From positions 24,420,146 to 24,484,145 of the forward strand of contig JAKCOZ010000001.1 in the NCBI GenBank assembly GCA_022605955.1: DNA of 64,000 bases, in the 5' to 3' direction. This DNA is from Rallus limicola. Taxonomy: Eukaryota > Chordata > Aves > Gruiformes > Rallidae. Position numbers and translations under genes: made by a program. The notes under the pieces were generated by a model. It had not been told where the DNA came from, made no database searches, and saw only the letters and a program-made list of their open reading frames with translations. Within the stretch, counting starts at the first letter, position 1, and the number at the start of each line of letters is the position of its first letter. Of the stretch, positions 58,928 through 64,000 are shown one piece after another.

Positions 58928-61900
58928 ATATTTAATCTTCTTTTTGATTCTTCTTTTTAATCTTTCCTCAAATATGTGTTTCCAAAACAGACATTATTTT
59001 GGGCAAAGCTTCATCTAAGTTTAATGAAAAATTTTTGTGAGTCTCTGTAACTGTTTCACACTGATTATTCATATTTGGCTTGTAATTCATTATAATTCAC
59101 TATACTTCTTCTTCAACACTGCAAATGAGCCGCCCTCAGTTCCCTGTTTTGTAACCATGCATTTTGTTAGTCCTTCTTGCAGACTTTTCCCTTTCCTTTA
59201 TCTAATTTTCTGTCCTTGATTTTAGAATATTTCTCCATTTTACTGAGATTATTTTAGAATCTAATCCTGTCGTCTGTAAAGTTTTTAGTTTGTTCTTCTG
59301 TGGAGTCATCTGTGTATTTTATAAGTATATTATCCTTTTCATCATCTGGATCATCAGTGGAAATAATGGCATTGAACTCAGGCATAGAAGAGACTATGAC
59401 TGATTTCATTTGCCCTCCTGTTTTGACAGAAACCCATTATAGTTAGATCTAAGTAGAATTTTTCAACAAACTGCCAATTTTAGGGCAATTTTTCCCAAAA
59501 TATATTTCTTTACCCAAACTATATTTCCTAATTCTGTGAGTTGGTATCAGAAGCCTTACTAAAGTTAAGACAATACTGCATCTATGTTTATGCTTTTAAT
59601 CACACTAAAATGAATATTCGATTTGCTTTTCAAACAAAGAGTTTGCTCTTTTAATCACTCTTTACTCTCTCCTACATACTTATATATTATTATTTAAACA
59701 TTTAAGTCTATTTCCTCTTAATGAAGTTAACCTGAATCATCTTAATTCTCAGACTTCATCCCACTTTATTCTGATTTTTTTTAAATAAACCCCCTACTTT
59801 AGAACAACAACAACAATAAAATACTGACTTAAAAGTCTGTTTTAACTATCTGTCTCAGGTTTTAACTAGCTCTCTCAGTGTTTTTCATCAGTGCCTGAAG
59901 CACTAAAATGCCCCCTACCATAAATTCTGTAATACATTGAAATTATCAATTTTTTTTCTCCATCTGCACACCTGTGCACTGTTAATATAACTGCATTAAG
60001 CATCTGGTTCCATCTGAATGTCTTTGTGTAAAAATTGAATCAGGGAGTTCACTGAGAACATAAGCTTGCATCACTCGTTACTTAGTTTCCTGTTCTATTA
60101 AGTAATGAATCTGTTTTTATTTTTTCTTCCTATCACTTTGGAAGTATCGGCAAAGCCTTTTATAGACCTTGCTGCTTATGAATCTTTTATTATTATCAAA
60201 GCTCTAATTGTCTTCTGGATCCTGAAACAAGTTTCAGTGATTTCCTGGCTCCCTCCTGCTTCCAGAGGACCTCTACTTAATTATTAATGCACCCAGCTTT
60301 CTCCTTTCCTCATCAGTAAGGGTAGCTTCAGCCCAGTGAAGTTTCAGGTACAATTTGAAGTATATGGAATTTCATGTAAAATGTGTAAGTTGCACAACCA
60401 GAATGAAGACCTTCCCAATATCTTTTCTGGGAGCGGGACAAAATTAAGGGATATAGGACTGTGCATCCACTTTACTACTCTTTGCAAGACTATATGGCTC
60501 AGCAATAAGGCAATATACACAAGTCCCATTTGAAGTATTTTAAAGTATATTGTCTTACTCTGGATAATTTTATTTTCTAAAATTGTATTATTTTTCCACA
60601 CTTACAAGAGTAAATTTCCACAAACCATGAGGCTTCAACATTGACTATGGGATATATTATCTTCATATGGCTTGTTTGACATATATCCAATTTTTGAGCT
60701 TTGGGTCTGATTCTTTTTCCTTGAACTTTAGAATCTAAGCTTCCCAAGTATGAATAATTTTAATACACCCAATGATTGAGGGAAAAAAAATAATAATTCC
60801 TTATGTCTCAGACTTCATCTTCACTTTTCAAGATTCTTTCATGGAATGAGAGGTCATCAATAGGATGACTCAGTGTTATGACTTTGAGAAGAGTTCCCTG
60901 GCAGACATGGGGCTGGAACATGCATGACTTTGGCTAACTGAGAAGTGTGGCATCAAAAGTTCTATCTCCTTGTTAGTGCACAAGTGAAACAAGGCAAAGG
61001 ATAAAGCCACAGCCACAAATTCGGAGTGCATATACCCATCTATGCACATAATAAAGTTCTGGGAACATAAGAAAGTTACTTATCCAAACAAAACCGTGTT
61101 AGACAATGATGTGAATGGGGTCAGTGGCTCAGTTAAGCTTAATTACCATGTAAATCCTTTCACTTTCAAGAAACCACGAACAATTGGAACTTGCAATCCG
61201 TTTTCCTTCTAAACACACTATTGTCTTTCCTTTCAAACAATCCACAGGTATTTAACATTTCACGACAGTGATTTTTCCTTTTTCCTAGCAGGTTTCTTAG
61301 CATTTTGCAATATCAACCAATAAACAGAACAAATACTTTTCATCTTTCCTTGGAAACATTTGAGACAGTTTGTCTCTCCTCTAATCTTGGCCTGGACATG
61401 TTAGAAGTTTTCTCTCCTATTCCTCTGTGCATGCATGTTTTCTCTCTCAGCTCTCCAGACTAGAAATGGCAGTTGTCATGACAACACAACACATTTACTG
61501 TTCTTGTATTCCTATGATTTTTTTCATCCTTTTTCCTTTTTTTTTCTTTTTTTTTTTTTTTGATGACAGCAGCTGACAGCCTTTTTTAGAAGCACAGGCA
61601 TATAAACCCGTCCTCTTACTTTTTTTTTTGGCACGTAGATGATTTCAAAAAAACTATGATCAGGTCAACTAAGCTGTAATTCGGTCTCTTCCAAAACACA
61701 TACAGGGAGAAGTTTTCCCACAGATATCTAAAATGCACATTTTTGTATGGTGCACCAGAAAATACAAGCAATTCTACGTAGAAGAGGAAAGTTTATAGTT
61801 GCAGTATGAAGTTGTAATTTGCTGTGAGCTTGGTCTGCAAATTCAGTTTGCACCTGAAAATGCACAGTCTGCACGTATAGTTGGACAGTTCAGTGGAAAA

Positions 61901-64000
61901 TATCCTGTATGTAATATTCTTGAAAACCTTCTGTCAAAGAACTACTGCAGGTGAATAGTGAAGAGAAAAATGTCCCTTTCATTTTAAAAATTTGATAGAT
62001 TAAATTTTCCTTTCTTCCATGATCCTTTATTCTCCATCTTCTTTCATAGTCATGTTTTACTAATATTTCTATAGAAAATGAGTTTATATGTTTCATTGCT
62101 ATATATTTTCTTCATTGTTTAAATGATTAACTTCAGCTAAAATTTCTATTATCAAATATATCTGTATCACAACATTTCTAGGACTAGTAATTGTTGAGGG
62201 GTTTGAGGGGTTTTTTTTGTTGCTTAGTTTTTTTTTTTTACCTGATGGCTGCAAAGTTTTTGCAGCTGGAATTAAAAATTGGGCAAACTTAAAATAATAT
62301 GATGTGGTCAATTGTCTATTTCTTTTCAAACATAATAAATATTTCTTGGGCCAGGAAAGCAAATATAAAATAATAGAAAAAATAAGGAAAATAATCATAA
62401 TAACTGAAAAAAATCCTATCCATACCAAGCCATAAAAATGGACAAAACAGGGCTGCAAGAAAGACACAGAAGAATGGATATGTAATTCTCAGCCAGTAGT
62501 CTGCTGTTTCCAAACTTTTAAAGCCCTGTAACTCAAATATTCCTTTAAAATACTGTTCTATATGCAGCAAAGGCCATCCAGAATTTTTAGTGAAGGTATA
62601 TTTTCTCGGTATTTTTTCCATTAACATTTTTAACAAATATATTTCATTGCAAAAATATTTGATAATAGTGGAGAACATTTGTTGAAAGTAAAGATTAAAT
62701 TTGTTACAAGTATCCCTAAACCATCAATATTTTAGGAATGTAAAATTACCTGAGTAATTGAAATACAGAATAACAGTCATAATCAACTGATTGTGCATCA
62801 GGTACAAAAGAAGGATAATAAAGACACAATGCTAAGATTAGTACTTAGTTAACTAATGCACTAGAGAAAATGTCAATCTATTTAGGGGTGACTCACAAAG
62901 ATGAAAAAGTACCAAAAAGTCTCATGTGAGTTATTCATTATGAAATATTGGCTAAGCATCTCAGGGAGTGGTTATTTCCTTTCCCTGGAAACTTTGTCTC
63001 ACTTACATACTGTTAATATCTTGACTGCTGCAGTCACACTCATTTGGTTTGGTTGTTATGCTGAAGAAACGAAATGGCTATCTCCCAGCACAGCCTAGAC
63101 AGTAGGCACACGCAATATCTCTGCAATTTATTCACACCCTTGCATGAAAGTACAAAAAAATACAAAGCTGTCATCGTACCACATTTCCCAGAGGTTACTC
63201 TTCCCCTTCAGAGGCAGGTATACTAAAGCAGTACAGCACTGAGCCTCACTAGAAAGAGTGATGGATGGTGACAGGGTGACTTTTTTTTCTTTTCTTTTAA
63301 TGAATGTTCATTTTCTCCCTTCCCACTCCCAGGCTGAGGGCCCCAGGGCAATTCTGAGCTCAGGTGTAGGAAGATTTACATGTTAATGTGGCACAAACAG
63401 GCAGAAGTCACAACTAGTTACTTATTCCGCTGTAGCTGAAATGGCATAAATATGCCTGTCTTTCACTTCTGAGGTTCACTGGTTGCTATTCAGGGAATAA
63501 AGAAACAACAACAAAAACACCAAGACCAAACAGAGCAGGAAGTCTTGTCGGCAAATGTATCCCTGTCTCTGTCAGCCTGATGGAGTGCTCAGAGGAAGAC
63601 AGCAACAATAGCTGTTTATTTGTGTCTTTGCACAATGCAGAGAAGTATCACTTAATCAAAATTTCAGATGTCATGACTACTGTGTAAAAATATCACATTT
63701 GAAAAACAAAATAGCTGATTATTTTTCACTTTTCCGAAGCCAAGAAAATAACAAAGTGCATCCTAAACATTGTTTACTCCCTTTGGTCACATCACACATC
63801 CATATGTATCAGTAGTTATTCAGCAAGGTGGTCTTCATAAAAATTTGGCTTTCCTGCTTATGTGTGTGAGACCACAGCTCGGTCTCCCGTGCTCAGATCA
63901 CACCACAGGAAGAAGCCGTGCAGCTGGTACACCCACCTTGGCTGAGAGAAAAAATGTAGCACTGGTGGTTGCCTGCCAGGCAGGTGATCTTCTAAAGGAG
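58928..64000. other. AT-rich non-coding stretch
   Basis: No gene seen. Two overlapping minus frames (62678-62316 and 62467-62099, about 120 codons) are Phe/Leu/Ile-rich products of A/T-rich sequence without motifs. There is a poly-T run with short interruptions at about 61530-61562. Confidence 0.5.

Noticed and set aside
1..64000. tRNA, rRNA or CRISPR features
   Set aside because: No cloverleaf boxes, rRNA signature or spaced direct repeats were seen, and the genome is vertebrate.

Overview
The window looks like bird nuclear DNA. It is AT-rich, contains no bacterial-style genes, and is littered with CR1 LINE fragments, which carry the family's typical 3' motif (AGTCCAAC-type sequence plus ATTCTGTGATT repeats). 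It also holds LTRs of an endogenous retrovirus family that I recognise from bird genomes. No complete host protein gene could be identified, so most of the window reads as intergenic or intronic sequence.

The main feature is one full-length, apparently intact endogenous retrovirus (ERV) on the minus strand at 41547-48386. It has two 588-bp LTRs in which I see no difference, a 5-bp target-site duplication (AGTGC), and an 18-nt primer-binding site matching the 3' end of tRNA-Lys(CUU). Its gag frame is open (about 616 codons). A protease / reverse transcriptase / RNase H / integrase frame (about 1064 codons) follows in the same reading frame, separated from gag by a single amber codon and a stem-loop. 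There is no env. The Pol protein looks ERV-L-like (class III), and all the catalytic residues I looked for are present. Gag is unusual: it has a hydrophobic N-terminus, a duplicated Ala/Thr-rich 30-residue repeat, and no CCHC zinc knuckle.

Other mobile DNA, left to right: an old CR1 reverse-transcriptase fragment (3.2-3.8 kb, minus); a 1.2-kb LTR-like element flanked by ACTGGG (6.17-7.36 kb, plus); a CR1 3' end (20.3-20.7 kb, minus); an old solo LTR related to the full ERV, flanked by GACTATG and split by a second 807-bp LTR (21.2-22.6 kb, minus); a CR1 pol 3' end (28.4-29.1 kb, plus); and short CR1 tails at 37.0, 40.0, 51.7 and 58.7 kb.

Possible host signals are weak. Two phase-compatible exon-like segments at 57.1 and 58.2 kb on the plus strand would encode a Cys-rich, probably extracellular stretch. 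A decayed coding-like segment lies at 4.6-5.3 kb on the minus strand. A dense cluster of regulatory motifs (TAATTA, RFX X-box, POU octamer) lies at 27.54-27.66 kb. All calls come from reading the sequence and from remembered family features; no database search was run.
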